A stretch of 64,000 nucleotides of DNA. Source: Cellvibrio polysaccharolyticus. GTDB taxonomy: Bacteria; Pseudomonadota; Gammaproteobacteria; Pseudomonadales; Cellvibrionaceae. The stretch's first letter is position 1; every line of letters starts with the position of its first letter. The stretch is from assembly GCF_015182315.1 (NCBI RefSeq), contig NZ_PRDL01000001.1:3038001-3102000 (forward strand), read 5' to 3'. Positions 1-8,963 of this stretch are shown piece by piece. The notes beneath the pieces were generated by a model. It was not told the origin of the DNA, made no database searches, and was given only the letters and a program-made list of their open reading frames with translations. Position numbers and translations under genes: made by a program.

Positions 1-801
1 CAACAAGGTCATTTCTGCGCAGGCATTCTGAATACGAGTTAATGCTTTGGCAGAAACTTTATCAGTCGGCAAAGTACGCCCGAGAATATCCGCAGAACCT
101 TTTAAAACCATCAAGGGCGTGCGCATTTCATGGGAAGCAAAACGGTTGAATTCCTGCTCTCGTTGAAAATAGGCGGCAATGATTTTTTTGCTATCAAGCA
201 ATGCCTGCTCAATTTCCCGCAACTCAATATAAGGCGCATCCACGGCAAACGCGGTTTCACCCGGCGGCATCTGCCGGATTTTGTGCCGCACTTTCATTAA
301 GGGCACAGCGATTTGCCGCACCAGATAAAACCCGGAAATCAGCGTGAAGAGCAAAATACCCAGACCAAACAACAGCGTAAAAAGGTGCAAACGGCTTTCG
401 TATAAATCCAGATAATCGTCCGCATCATCTTTAAACACCACATAAAAAACACCCGTACCCGACGGGTGTGGCGTTACCAGAAAGTGCTTATCTTCCGGAC
501 CCAAATGGTGTTCGTAAAATCCCGGTACGGTGTAATTTTTCAACCACGGCGGAATGGCATTTTCACTCCAGTAGCTGTCAAACTCGAAAGGATTCGGCAG
601 CGCCGTTTGCTCGCCATAAAGCACATACTCCTGGCGATATTTACTCGCTTCGGAGTCCAGCCAGTGGTGCAAACTGAGCACCTCGAGTTGATCTTCAGCA
701 ACGGCAATCACCAGCGAAAATAATAAAATATAAATAGCCGCCAGCAGCGCAATGCTGATCGTCAGCCGATAAAAAAGGCTTTGGGTAATTTTACGAAACA
801 A
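1..801 (-). CDS. Sensor histidine kinase, 3' end outside window
   Basis: Membrane sensor kinase of a two-component system, cut off by the window edge after 267 codons. The reading frame shows an N-terminal membrane segment (about residues 9-31), a periplasmic stretch, a second membrane segment near 145-165, a short linker, and an H-box FASHEMRTPL with the phospho-accepting His at residue 224. The ATP-binding domain lies outside the window. The start is inferred to be TTG at 801: an AGGGA ribosome site sits 7 nt upstream and the codon overlaps the last codons of the response regulator, which implies translational coupling. It most likely phosphorylates the regulator encoded just upstream. The periplasmic ligand cannot be read from the sequence. 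Confidence 0.85.
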   Translation of the reverse strand, partial: MFRKITQSLFYRLTISIALLAAIYILLFSLVIAVAEDQLEVLSLHHWLDSEASKYRQEYVLYGEQTALPNPFEFDSYWSENAIPPWLKNYTVPGFYEHHLGPEDKHFLVTPHPSGTGVFYVVFKDDADDYLDLYESRLHLFTLLFGLGILLFTLISGFYLVRQIAVPLMKVRHKIRQMPPGETAFAVDAPYIELREIEQALLDSKKIIAAYFQREQEFNRFASHEMRTPLMVLKGSADILGRTLPTDKVSAKALTRIQNACAEMTLL

Positions 802-1459
802 GGCGATATCCCTGGCCGTGAACCGTTTCAAGCAGAGGCTCCTCACGCCCGCTATCAATGGCGGTGCGCAGTGCATAAATATGGCTGCGCAAGGCATCGC
901 TGGGTGGTTCGTCATCACCCCATATTTCATCCAGCAAGTATTGCTTGCTCACCAACGCGGGTGATTTTTGCATTAACAGTTTAAGAATTTTCAGTTGAAT
1001 CCGGCTGAGTTTCAACAGCTCATCACCCCGGGTAACCTTGCCGGTTACCGTATCAAAGATAATATCTGCCAGCGTCAACCGGGTGAGATCCTGGCGAAAC
1101 CCGCGTTTGCTTAATGCTTCCAGCCGCAACAATAATTCCTTCATGGCAAACGGCTTGACCAGATAATCATCGCCACCGGCTTCAAAGGCGGCAGTTTTAT
1201 CCTGGATGGTATCTTTGGCGGTTAAAAAAAGAATCGGCGTCTGGCAAAGGTACTGTTGGCGAATTTGCTGTACCGCCCCAATGCCGTCAAGTTTCGGCAT
1301 CATGATATCCATGATAATAACGTCGTAACTGCTTTGCTGAATCAGTTGCAAGGCAGCCTGTCCGTGGTAAGCACAGTCAACCGTCATCCCTTCCATCTCC
1401 AAATAGTCGGTCAGGGTTTCCATAATTTGTTGACTGTCTTCAACAATAAGTACATTCAT
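791..1459 (-). CDS. OmpR/PhoB-family response regulator
   Basis: DNA-binding response regulator of 222 residues. The receiver domain (about 1-115) has the acidic pocket E7/D8, the phospho-acceptor D51 in the stretch VIIMDIMMP, and a conserved LTAKD lysine. The C-terminal half is a winged-helix effector domain ending HGQGYRL, typical of the OmpR family. The start at 1459 (MNVLIVED) was chosen because the receiver fold begins there; the frame stays open far upstream with no domain content. It overlaps the downstream kinase gene by 11 nt, so the two form one operon. It is divergent from the DUF5666 lipoprotein gene, which is a plausible but unproven target. Confidence 0.9.
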   Translation of the reverse strand: MNVLIVEDSQQIMETLTDYLEMEGMTVDCAYHGQAALQLIQQSSYDVIIMDIMMPKLDGIGAVQQIRQQYLCQTPILFLTAKDTIQDKTAAFEAGGDDYLVKPFAMKELLLRLEALSKRGFRQDLTRLTLADIIFDTVTGKVTRGDELLKLSRIQLKILKLLMQKSPALVSKQYLLDEIWGDDEPPSDALRSHIYALRTAIDSGREEPLLETVHGQGYRLVS

Positions 1460-1552
1460 TCGTTGCGTGCCTGTTTTCTTCACGTTTACTTCACAAGGGA
1501 TCATCCAGGATGGCGGGGTTGAATCCATCAAATGCATACCCCGGAGGTTTCC

Positions 1553-2875
1553 ATGCAAGGATATAAAAAACTGTTGATACTGGCGATAGCGGCAAGTTTG
1601 TCGGCCTGTGGCGGTAGCAGCGGTAGTAACAATGACCGCAATAACAGCACCACACCTGCGCCAACCCCTGCAACGCCACCGGTCAGTACCGTTGCGCTGC
1701 CTGCTGTGATTGTGGGCACCGTAAGTGCTGCCAGCAATAATTCGGTTGACCTGAACGGCTACACACTGCCCACCAACAATACGCCGGTGCGCTATGCCGG
1801 GCAAACGCTGCCAGCAAACACACTTACTGCTGGCTGGCCGGTAAAAGTCACCACCCGTGACAACAAAGTAGAAGAGATTTTGTTGAACCCGTCATTGGCC
1901 GGCGAGGTTACCGCCGTGACCGGTAACAGCTTCACTGTAGCAGGCGCCACGCTGGATTACAGCCATGCATCAACAAAATTAAAAACCGGTGATTTCGCAT
2001 TGATCGGCACCGAACAACAAGCCGACGGCAGCGTTCGGGTAACGGCTTTCACCACCCTGAGCGGTGGCGATATACCCCTGTATTACGAAGTTGAAGGCTA
2101 CCTGCAAGAGCTGTCTGAAACCGGAAAAACCTTCGTGCTGAATAACCAGAGCATTGATTTTTCAAACGCCGTTATTGAAGAAGGCCCCTTGAAAAATGGC
2201 CAGTGGGTAGAAGTTTTTGGCCGTTACAACGGCAGCGTTTTTCAGGCCAGCGAAGTAGATGTGGAAGATTTCGGCCGCGCCGATGATACCGAAATTGAAG
2301 GCGTCATTACCTGGGTAAACGAAGAAAAAACCGCTTTTGAATTGAGCGGAAAAGTTCAGTTCAAGGTAAACACCACTACCCGTTTCGACGATGGCAAACA
2401 ACAGGATCTGGCCATTGGTCGCTACGTGGAAGTCACGGTAAAACAGGTCAATGGTGAGCCGGTTGTGACCGAGGTAGAGTTCACCAAAGCCCGTCAACCC
2501 GATACCGCTGCACCGGCCGCCCGTAAATTCAGCGTGCGAGGCACAGCGGTTTACCAAAATGGTGCATTCAGTATCAACGGATTTAATTTCGTTATTGATA
2601 GCACTACCCGCTTTGAAGACCGTTTAATGGTGGAAGCGCTGGATGGTACCGCGGTAGAAATTGAAGGCGTGGTAAGAGATGAGCAGTTTATCATCCGCGA
2701 AATTGAACGCGCCGATACAGACAATGACATTGATCTCGAAGGTTTGGTGAGCAATGGTTCACTGTGGGGATATACCGCTACTGATAACTCGCTGCAAGCA
2801 TTTGAAGGCAAATGGGTAGATATAGATTGTTATTTTGATGGCGTAAATATTTCGCTGTGTAAAATCGACGATTAA
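1553..2875 (+). CDS. DUF5666-type repeat lipoprotein
   Basis: Secreted lipoprotein of 440 residues. Residues 1-19 form a lipoprotein signal ending in the lipobox LSAC followed by GGSSG, so the mature protein should be lipid-anchored. A low-complexity Asn/Thr/Pro linker follows, then several beta-rich modules of about 70 residues with recurring pieces such as GVITWVNEEKTAFELSG and VEVTVKQVNG, which resemble DUF5666 repeats. The start at 1553 is preferred over 1532 because GGAGG lies 5 nt upstream and the signal peptide then begins cleanly. No enzymatic residues are apparent. It is divergent from the two-component operon and could be envelope-stress or sensor related, but this is only positional inference. 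Confidence 0.75.
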   Translation: MQGYKKLLILAIAASLSACGGSSGSNNDRNNSTTPAPTPATPPVSTVALPAVIVGTVSAASNNSVDLNGYTLPTNNTPVRYAGQTLPANTLTAGWPVKVTTRDNKVEEILLNPSLAGEVTAVTGNSFTVAGATLDYSHASTKLKTGDFALIGTEQQADGSVRVTAFTTLSGGDIPLYYEVEGYLQELSETGKTFVLNNQSIDFSNAVIEEGPLKNGQWVEVFGRYNGSVFQASEVDVEDFGRADDTEIEGVITWVNEEKTAFELSGKVQFKVNTTTRFDDGKQQDLAIGRYVEVTVKQVNGEPVVTEVEFTKARQPDTAAPAARKFSVRGTAVYQNGAFSINGFNFVIDSTTRFEDRLMVEALDGTAVEIEGVVRDEQFIIREIERADTDNDIDLEGLVSNGSLWGYTATDNSLQAFEGKWVDIDCYFDGVNISLCKIDD

Positions 2876-2965
2876 ATTTTTTGATGCCATTCTGCGGATT
2901 TTCTCTCGGGAGAAAAATCCGATCGTATCAATATGGTTTCAAAGCTGCACAATGCGAGTTTGGCG

Positions 2966-3055
2966 TCAGGTCATTGTTTCCAAAACCTTCGAGTCATGGA
3001 TGACTCGATGGCGCTACATGGATGTATTTATGCATTTTTGGAAACAATGACCTGA
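2966..3055 (+). repeat. 90-bp palindromic intergenic element, copy A
   Basis: Two perfectly complementary 20-bp arms (2966-2985 and 3036-3055) enclose a 50-bp core. The core contains a smaller hairpin, CGAGTCA/TGACTCG. A homologous core in opposite orientation, with different outer arm sequences, is found at 63148-63237. It sits between the ends of convergent genes (lipoprotein and LysR regulator), so it could act as a bidirectional transcription barrier or be a mobile palindrome of the REP type. Confidence 0.8.
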
Positions 3056-3103
3056 TGACGAACGGAAGGAATAGTACCCTATTCCATCAAAAAGCCTTCA
3101 GAG

Positions 3104-3976
3104 CTATTCACCCGTAATTTGCCGTAACAACCACTCACCGGCAGGGCCCGGCGTGTTGCGTTTGGAACGGATAACATCCACCGCTACCTGACGCGGCCAG
3201 CCTTTTACCGGCAAGCGCTGTAACTGATTATTACCAAAACGCTCAACAAGCTCTACCGGCAACTCCGCCCATCCGTAACCTTTTACCGCCAGCTCCAGCA
3301 GCAACAAATAATCCGGTGCTGACCAATGACTGCGCCCTTCCGGTAAATAATGGCTAGCGGTTGACTGATTGTTAATAGTCTGGATTTTTAATGATCGATG
3401 CTGTGCCAGCAGACTTGTCGTTACCTGTGCGTGGCGAGTCAACGCATGGTCCTGACCCACATACAAATCAAAATGCACCACACCCGCCAACCGGACAAAA
3501 TCCAATGCTGGCGGGTAAGTCGGCTGAGCAGCCAATATGCCGATCGAAGCACGCCCCTCACCCACCAGCTCCAGCACATCAGCATCTTCGGCAATGACAC
3601 ATTCAAAATTCAAATCAGGATAACGCCGCGCCAGTTTTTCCAACAAGGGCTCATAGTGAGCCGACTGATAAACATCCGAGATAACCAGCGTTACCCGGCT
3701 TTCAAGACCGGATGACAACAAGCTGGCGGTTTGCTCCATACGGGTGGAAGCAGCCAATACTTGCTGTGCTCGTTGCAGTAACAAAGCACCGGCGTCGGTG
3801 ATTACCGGTTTACGCGCAGTCCGGTCGAATAACACCACATCCAGATCAATTTCCAGTTTGGCAATGGCCTCACTCACCGTGGATTGGCTTTTCCCCAACT
3901 GACGTGCCGCGGCACTGAAAGAGCCGACGCTGGCCACCTGAACAAACATAGACAAGGATTCAAGAGACATATTCAT
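3104..3976 (-). CDS. LysR-family transcriptional regulator
   Basis: LysR-type regulator of 290 residues, close to the family norm. The N-terminal winged helix (about 4-62) contains the recognition segment GSFSAAARQLGKSQSTVSEA, followed by the linker helix and a periplasmic-binding-like effector domain from about residue 90. It is divergent from the PACE efflux gene with 87 bp between the starts. LysR regulators commonly control the divergent neighbour, and the AceR/AceI pair is a known example of this arrangement with a PACE transporter. The inducer is unknown. The first ATG was taken; an alternative ATG lies two codons downstream. Confidence 0.88.
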   Translation of the reverse strand: MNMSLESLSMFVQVASVGSFSAAARQLGKSQSTVSEAIAKLEIDLDVVLFDRTARKPVITDAGALLLQRAQQVLAASTRMEQTASLLSSGLESRVTLVISDVYQSAHYEPLLEKLARRYPDLNFECVIAEDADVLELVGEGRASIGILAAQPTYPPALDFVRLAGVVHFDLYVGQDHALTRHAQVTTSLLAQHRSLKIQTINNQSTASHYLPEGRSHWSAPDYLLLLELAVKGYGWAELPVELVERFGNNQLQRLPVKGWPRQVAVDVIRSKRNTPGPAGEWLLRQITGE

Positions 3977-4063
3977 ATCGGTTTTTCCGATGGATATTAA
4001 CTTTTACCACCCATACTAGCCGATTAATATTGCTGCTGACTTTATTTTTGAGGCAGTTTTACC

Positions 4064-4516
4064 ATGCAAGCGTCAGCAACCCGCATCCAACGTTCATTTC
4101 AGGAACGTGTGTTCCATGCGTTTACGTTTGAAGCATTGGCAATCGCTACCAGCGCACCGCTATTTGCCTGGCTGATGAACGTGTCACTCGCCACCATGGG
4201 CGCATTGGCGTTGTTTCTATCGACAGCAGCCATGCTCTGGAACATGGTGTACAACATCCTGTTTGACCGCTTGCAACAACGCCTGCTCTTTGAACGCACA
4301 CTGGGCGTGCGGATATTGCACGCGTTGGGCTTTGAGGCAGGACTGGTGTTTTTTACTGTCCCGGTTGCCGCCTTCTGGTTGTCGGTGAGCTGGTGGATGG
4401 CGCTTAAACTGGAAGCAGGCATTCTATTATTCTTTTTGCCCTACACCCTGCTGTTCAACTGGAGTTATGATCGGCTGCGACAAAATTGGGTAGCAGGAAA
4501 AGCGGCCACCTCATAA
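4064..4516 (+). CDS. PACE-family multidrug efflux protein
   Basis: Inner-membrane protein of 150 residues with four predicted membrane helices arranged as two tandem bacterial-transmembrane-pair domains. The repeated signature is visible twice: RVFHAFTFE and RILHALGFE open each half, and WNMVYN and FNWSYD close them. These conserved Arg/His/Glu and Asn/Tyr positions define the proteobacterial antimicrobial compound efflux (PACE) family, whose member AceI exports chlorhexidine and other biocides by proton antiport. Length matches the family. It stands alone, divergent from a LysR regulator that probably controls it. The substrate here cannot be deduced. Confidence 0.85.
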   Translation: MQASATRIQRSFQERVFHAFTFEALAIATSAPLFAWLMNVSLATMGALALFLSTAAMLWNMVYNILFDRLQQRLLFERTLGVRILHALGFEAGLVFFTVPVAAFWLSVSWWMALKLEAGILLFFLPYTLLFNWSYDRLRQNWVAGKAATS

Positions 4517-4561
4517 CAGAAGCATGTCGCAACCGTTGAGAGGTGCGGCTCTCGCCGGGGA

Positions 4562-5476
4562 TCAAACCTGTTTGACCCCGGTGAGATTTTTCAGACAATG
4601 GGCTTTGGCCAGCTTGAGAAAATCGGCAATAAACGGTGTTTCCAGCTGCTCTTCTCTCACCGCTGCATACAAGGTCGGCCAAATACCTTTAGCACCGGCA
4701 GCACGCACGCTGATCAATGCCTGATCCACATATTCCGCCAGCACCCAGTTCGGTAACGCGCACACACCTCGCCCACTGACCACCAGTTGCACCATCATCA
4801 GTGTCAGTTCAGACGTGCGAATCCCCGCTGGTTCAATACCGGCCGGATCGAGAAAGTTTTTAAACACATCCAGACGCGAGCGCTCTACCGGGTAGGTAAT
4901 GATGGTTTGATCAGCCAGATCGCCTGGCTCAAGATAATTTTTTGCATGCAACGGATGGCTGTTGGCAATCGCAATTTGCATTTCGTAGCTGAACAAGGGG
5001 ATGTATTCAACACCCTTGATATCTTGCGGGTCTGATGTAATCACCAGATCAATTTCACCTTGCGCCAGCGCTGGCAGCGGCTCAAACATAAAGCCGCTGG
5101 AAAAATCCAGCTCAATGGAGGGCCATTGGTTGCGGTATACATCGACCGTTGGCATCAGCCAGTTAAAACAGCTGTGGCACTCGATGGCCATGTACAAACG
5201 ACCTGCTTCGCCGTGCAACAGTTTGTGTACATCGCGCTCGGCCTCGCTGACTTTGGCCAGTACGTCGTCGGCCAGCAATAACACCCGCTTGCCTGCTTCA
5301 GTGAAACGCAGCGGACGACTTTTGCGAATAAAAAGCTCGGTACCCAGGCGCCCTTCCAGTTCTTTTAACTGATGGGACAAGGCCGACTGGGTAAGAAACA
5401 ACCGCTCTGCGGCGTCTACCAGACTACCGGTTTCGCGCAAAGCGATCAGCGTTTTGAGATGACGGATTTCTATCAT
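4562..5476 (-). CDS. metR: MetR, LysR-type activator of methionine genes
   Basis: LysR-type regulator of 304 residues. The helix-turn-helix is visible as GSLVDAAERLFLTQSALSHQ and is followed by LGTELFIRKSRPLRFTEAG. In the family, MetR uses homocysteine as co-effector and activates metE and other methionine genes. The assignment rests on sequence resemblance plus the diagnostic position directly divergent from metE. The start at 5476 (MIEIRHLK) has GGAG five nt upstream; the longer frame to 5596 adds residues with no family counterpart. The metR-metE interval of 250 bp contains a strong palindrome described separately. Confidence 0.92.
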   Translation of the reverse strand: MIEIRHLKTLIALRETGSLVDAAERLFLTQSALSHQLKELEGRLGTELFIRKSRPLRFTEAGKRVLLLADDVLAKVSEAERDVHKLLHGEAGRLYMAIECHSCFNWLMPTVDVYRNQWPSIELDFSSGFMFEPLPALAQGEIDLVITSDPQDIKGVEYIPLFSYEMQIAIANSHPLHAKNYLEPGDLADQTIITYPVERSRLDVFKNFLDPAGIEPAGIRTSELTLMMVQLVVSGRGVCALPNWVLAEYVDQALISVRAAGAKGIWPTLYAAVREEQLETPFIADFLKLAKAHCLKNLTGVKQV

Positions 5477-5639
5477 AGGTGCTCCGTTAAACGGGAGGTG
5501 GCCAAGTGGTATAACTGACACGCCGTGAACCCATCCATGGGGGCTCATCGCCATATTTAAGAATTTGCAGCAAGGCCGTTTTGAAGATTGAATCAAATCC
5601 TACGCCTCACCAACCATCAAATCAAATTTATTTCACTTT

Positions 5640-5661
5640 AAAACTGAAAATTATCAGTTTT
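5640..5661. promoter_or_regulatory. Palindromic operator candidate between metR and metE
   Basis: A perfect inverted repeat with 8-bp arms, AAAACTGA and TCAGTTTT, around a 6-bp AT centre. It contains TGAAAATTATCA, which resembles but does not exactly match the MetR box consensus TGAANNTNNTTCA. The location 66 bp before the metE start in a divergent metR-metE promoter region makes a MetR or MetJ site plausible. No cobalamin riboswitch box was recognised in this interval. Confidence 0.45.
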
Positions 5662-5726
5662 ACTCATGATAACGCTTCTCCGAGAATGGCCTCATCCAAA
5701 ACAGAATCACCCCATGAGGCTAAACC

Positions 5727-8186
5727 ATGACAACTCCGAACACACTGGCGCACAACCTCGGGTTTCCCCGGATTGGCGCAGACCGCGAACTGAAAAAAGC
5801 CCAGGAAGCCTATTGGCGTGGAGATATTACCCAATCTCAACTGGAAGCAACTGGCCGCGAACTGCGCGCCGCCCACTGGAAACTGCAAGCGGATGCCGGT
5901 CTTGATTTAATACCGGCCGGTGACTTTGCCTGGTACGATCAGGTACTGACGCTGTCTGCAACAGTAGGCAATATTCCGGCTCGTCACCGTAAAGGTGCCG
6001 CCACAAACGCTACCACCCGCACTACCGAAACCGCTTGTTGTGCGGCCCATGCGCACAACCCTGAAGCCGAAGCCGTCACCACGCCCTGTACCGATATTGA
6101 TCTGGATACCTTGTTTCGCGTTGCGCGTGGCCGGGCGCCTGGCGGTAACGGCACCACCGCGTCTGATATGACCAAATGGTTTGATACCAACTACCACTAT
6201 CTGGTACCGGAGTTTCATGCCGGTCAGCAGTTTGCATTGAGCTGGACTCAAATTATTGATGAAACACGCGAGGCTATTTCACTGGGCCATAACGTTAAGC
6301 CAGTGGTGTTGGGCCCCTTGAGCTACCTGTGGCTCGGCAAGGAAAAAGGCAGCGCATTTGATCGTTTTGATTTGCTGCAAAACCTGCTGCCTGCTTATGA
6401 GCAACTGCTGGCGGCACTGGCGGAAACCGGTGTGGAATGGGTGCAAATTGATGAGCCGATTCTGGTGCTGGATTTGCCCGCAAAATGGCAACAGGCTTTC
6501 GAAGGTGTTTATCACCGACTGCAAACCGGCAAGCTGAAAATTTTGCTGGCTACTTACTTCGGCCCACTGGGCGAAAACCTGTCGACCGCATTGAATTTAC
6601 CAGTGGCCGGTTTGCACATTGATGCGGTGCGTGCGCCAGAGCAACTCTTGCCGGTGGTTGATCCCCTGTCTGCGCACAAAGTACTGTCGGTCGGTATCGT
6701 CAATGGCCGCAATATCTGGCGCAACGATTTGGCAGAATCACTGAAGGTGTTGAAAGATGCCAGGGCGCAGTTGGGCGGGCGTTTGTGGGTGGCACCTTCC
6801 TGTTCATTGTTGCACTCACCGGTTGACCTGGATCGTGAACAAAAACTGGATGCTGAAATTAAAAGCTGGCTGGCATTCGCCACACAGAAAGTTGCTGAAG
6901 TGGTAGCATTGGCACAGCTGGTTTCCGGCCACAATAATCCCGCCCTGGAAAAAGCGCTGGCAGACAGCAACGCTGCCGCTGAATCTCGCCGTAGTTCGCC
7001 ACGCATTCACAACCCGGTTGTTCAGGCGCGCTTGCAAGCCGTAAAACCATCAGACAGTGCTCGCCAAAGTGCTTTCCCGCTGCGAATTAAAAAACAACAA
7101 GCACTGCTTCATTTGCCGTTGTTCCCCACCACCACGATCGGCTCTTTTCCGCAGACTGATCATATCCGTCAAACCCGCTGCGATTTCAAACAGGGTGTTA
7201 TTAACGAAGCGGAATACCAAAACCGTATTCGCCAGGAAATTGCCGACGCGATTGCCCGCCAGGAGAAACTGGATATTGATGTATTGGTGCACGGCGAAGC
7301 CGAGCGTAACGACATGGTGGAATACTTCGGTGAACATCTGGATGGCTATGCCTTTACGCAATACGGGTGGGTGCAAAGCTACGGCTCGCGCTGCGTAAAA
7401 CCGCCGATTATTTTTGGTGATGTTTCCCGTCCGCAAGCAATCACCCTAAACTGGGCGCGCTACGCGCAGTCGCTCAGCAAGAAGCCGGTAAAAGGCATGC
7501 TGACCGGCCCCATCACTATGCTGTTCTGGTCTTTTGTACGCGACGATCAACCTCGCGAAACCACCGCCTTGCAAATTGCCCTGGCATTGCGTGATGAAGT
7601 GGTCGATCTGGAACAAGCCGGTATTAAAGTCATTCAGATTGACGAACCGGCTATTCGTGAAGGTTTACCGCTGCGCAAAAAAGAGTGGCAAGCCTATTTG
7701 AACTGGGCAGTGAATGCTTTCCGCGTAAGCGCTGCCGGTGTTCAGGATGAAACCCAGATTCACACCCACATGTGTTATTCGGAGTTCAACGATATTATCG
7801 GCGCGATTGCGGATCTGGATGCGGACGTCATCACCATTGAAACCTCCCGTTCCGATGGCGAATTGCTGCAAGCGTTTGAAAATTTCAAATACCCGAATGA
7901 TATTGGCCCTGGCGTTTACGACATTCACTCACCCAATGTCCCGGATGTGAATAGCATCATTAACCTGATGCGTCGTGCCGCACGCGAGTTACCGATTGAA
8001 CGTTTGTGGGTAAACCCGGATTGCGGCTTGAAAACCCGCCGCTGGCCGGAAACCGAAGCCGCACTGGAGCGCATGGTTACCGCCGCCAAAGCGCTGCGCC
8101 TTGAATACGCGGGTAAAACGGCGAACGCGGAAGCAGAAGCAGAAGCAGAAGCAGAAGCAACACCGGCAGTTAACGCCAGAAATTGA
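5727..8186 (+). CDS. metE: MetE, cobalamin-independent methionine synthase
   Basis: Transfers the methyl group of 5-methyltetrahydrofolate-triglutamate to homocysteine, the last step of methionine synthesis, in the cytosol. Both homologous barrels are present. The zinc site is intact: H681 and C683 in HTHMC, E705 in TIETSRSD, and C766 in NPDCGLKTRRWPE. At 819 residues it is longer than the usual ~753. An extra Ala/Thr/Cys/His-rich loop lies at about residues 89-122, between GNIPARH and DIDLDTLFR, and the C-terminus carries an Ala-Glu repeat tail encoded by a hexanucleotide repeat. GAGG lies 7 nt before the start. It is divergent from metR. Confidence 0.97.
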   Translation: MTTPNTLAHNLGFPRIGADRELKKAQEAYWRGDITQSQLEATGRELRAAHWKLQADAGLDLIPAGDFAWYDQVLTLSATVGNIPARHRKGAATNATTRTTETACCAAHAHNPEAEAVTTPCTDIDLDTLFRVARGRAPGGNGTTASDMTKWFDTNYHYLVPEFHAGQQFALSWTQIIDETREAISLGHNVKPVVLGPLSYLWLGKEKGSAFDRFDLLQNLLPAYEQLLAALAETGVEWVQIDEPILVLDLPAKWQQAFEGVYHRLQTGKLKILLATYFGPLGENLSTALNLPVAGLHIDAVRAPEQLLPVVDPLSAHKVLSVGIVNGRNIWRNDLAESLKVLKDARAQLGGRLWVAPSCSLLHSPVDLDREQKLDAEIKSWLAFATQKVAEVVALAQLVSGHNNPALEKALADSNAAAESRRSSPRIHNPVVQARLQAVKPSDSARQSAFPLRIKKQQALLHLPLFPTTTIGSFPQTDHIRQTRCDFKQGVINEAEYQNRIRQEIADAIARQEKLDIDVLVHGEAERNDMVEYFGEHLDGYAFTQYGWVQSYGSRCVKPPIIFGDVSRPQAITLNWARYAQSLSKKPVKGMLTGPITMLFWSFVRDDQPRETTALQIALALRDEVVDLEQAGIKVIQIDEPAIREGLPLRKKEWQAYLNWAVNAFRVSAAGVQDETQIHTHMCYSEFNDIIGAIADLDADVITIETSRSDGELLQAFENFKYPNDIGPGVYDIHSPNVPDVNSIINLMRRAARELPIERLWVNPDCGLKTRRWPETEAALERMVTAAKALRLEYAGKTANAEAEAEAEAEATPAVNARN
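8130..8159 (+). repeat. Five tandem GAAGCA hexamers in metE
   Basis: Five perfect copies of the hexamer GAAGCA at the 3' end of metE encode the alternating Glu-Ala tail. The in-frame period means slippage would change only the tail length and would not break the enzyme. Confidence 0.9.
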
Positions 8187-8268
8187 ATAGCGATACGAGT
8201 AAAATCAAGGCGAAAAAAGCAGCTTGCGTGCTGGCTTAATAGATGGAATTTTTCAGCGGGAAGGGAAA

Positions 8269-8292
8269 ACCGGCACAGAAAACTGTGCCGGT
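8269..8292 (-). terminator. Hairpin terminator between convergent metE and DUF4198 gene
   Basis: A 10-bp perfect stem (ACCGGCACAG / CTGTGCCGGT) with a 4-nt loop lies between convergent genes. Read on the minus strand, the stem is followed by TTTTCCCTT, so it fits best as terminator of the DUF4198 gene. Confidence 0.6.
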
Positions 8293-8312
8293 AATACACC
8301 TGAGACAGGAAT

Positions 8313-8963
8313 TTACTCGGCGACGAAACTCAGCGCAGTGGTATACGACAGTTTGTCAATTTTTTGGCCGGCAACTTCGGTGCCTTTGTCTGCATCAACG
8401 TTGTGAGCACCCACCAGAATGAAGCGACCTTTTTCCTTGATTGGCAGCGTGATACGGCCTTCGCTGTCAGTGGTAAACGTTTTGGTCCATTTTTCCGGGG
8501 AAATTACGTTGACTTCAGATTCAGCCAATGGCTTGCCTTTGTAAATCAGAGTGAAGGTGTTGCCGTTGGCAGCAACCGGTACCAGTTCAAAATCCAGCAC
8601 AGCTTTAGTGTCGGTACGGCCAGCACGCGCAGTGAAGATAGCTGCCTGGTAGCCGCCTTCTTTGGTTTTCCACGGGTTCCACACCAGGTCATTGACCATA
8701 CGGGCATCGCCCTGGGTAGCAAGGGTCGCTTCCAGGTGGTCTTCTTTCACCGCCAGTTTGGCCAGTTGTTTGGCGTCAGTGGTGAATACTTTGGTGTTGG
8801 CTTCCAGCTTGGCAACCGATTCACCTTTGTCCGGATGACCTTCAGCATGGCCGACATACACACGCACCGGGCCGCTACCATCGCGTTCGATCCATAATTC
8901 GTGAGCGCTGGCGGCTACCGCCATGGATGACAACACCAGTGCCAGTAAAGATTTCTTCAACAT
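8313..8963 (-). CDS. DUF4198-like periplasmic protein
   Basis: Exported protein of 216 residues. A signal peptide ends at SAHELW, leaving His near the mature N-terminus, a feature of DUF4198/NikM-like proteins often linked with metal-uptake receptors. The C-terminal half resembles a beta-sandwich carrier domain (GNTFTLIYKGKPLAESEV, then DSEGRITLPIKEKGRFILV). The start at 8963 is preferred because AGGAGG lies 7 nt upstream, whereas the earlier ATG at 8969 has almost no spacing. It lies downstream of a TonB-dependent receptor on the same strand, 285 bp away, which suggests a metal-related accessory role. The exact substrate is not visible. Confidence 0.7.
   Translation of the reverse strand: MLKKSLLALVLSSMAVAASAHELWIERDGSGPVRVYVGHAEGHPDKGESVAKLEANTKVFTTDAKQLAKLAVKEDHLEATLATQGDARMVNDLVWNPWKTKEGGYQAAIFTARAGRTDTKAVLDFELVPVAANGNTFTLIYKGKPLAESEVNVISPEKWTKTFTTDSEGRITLPIKEKGRFILVGAHNVDADKGTEVAGQKIDKLSYTTALSFVAE

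Noticed and set aside
4512..4523. 12-mer CATAACAGAAGC recurring at 11773 and 31736
   Set aside because: Three short occurrences in unrelated contexts, with no conserved flanks or structure. Most likely chance.
5477..5726. Cobalamin riboswitch before metE
   Set aside because: No B12-box-like conserved core was recognised. The palindrome fits a protein operator better.
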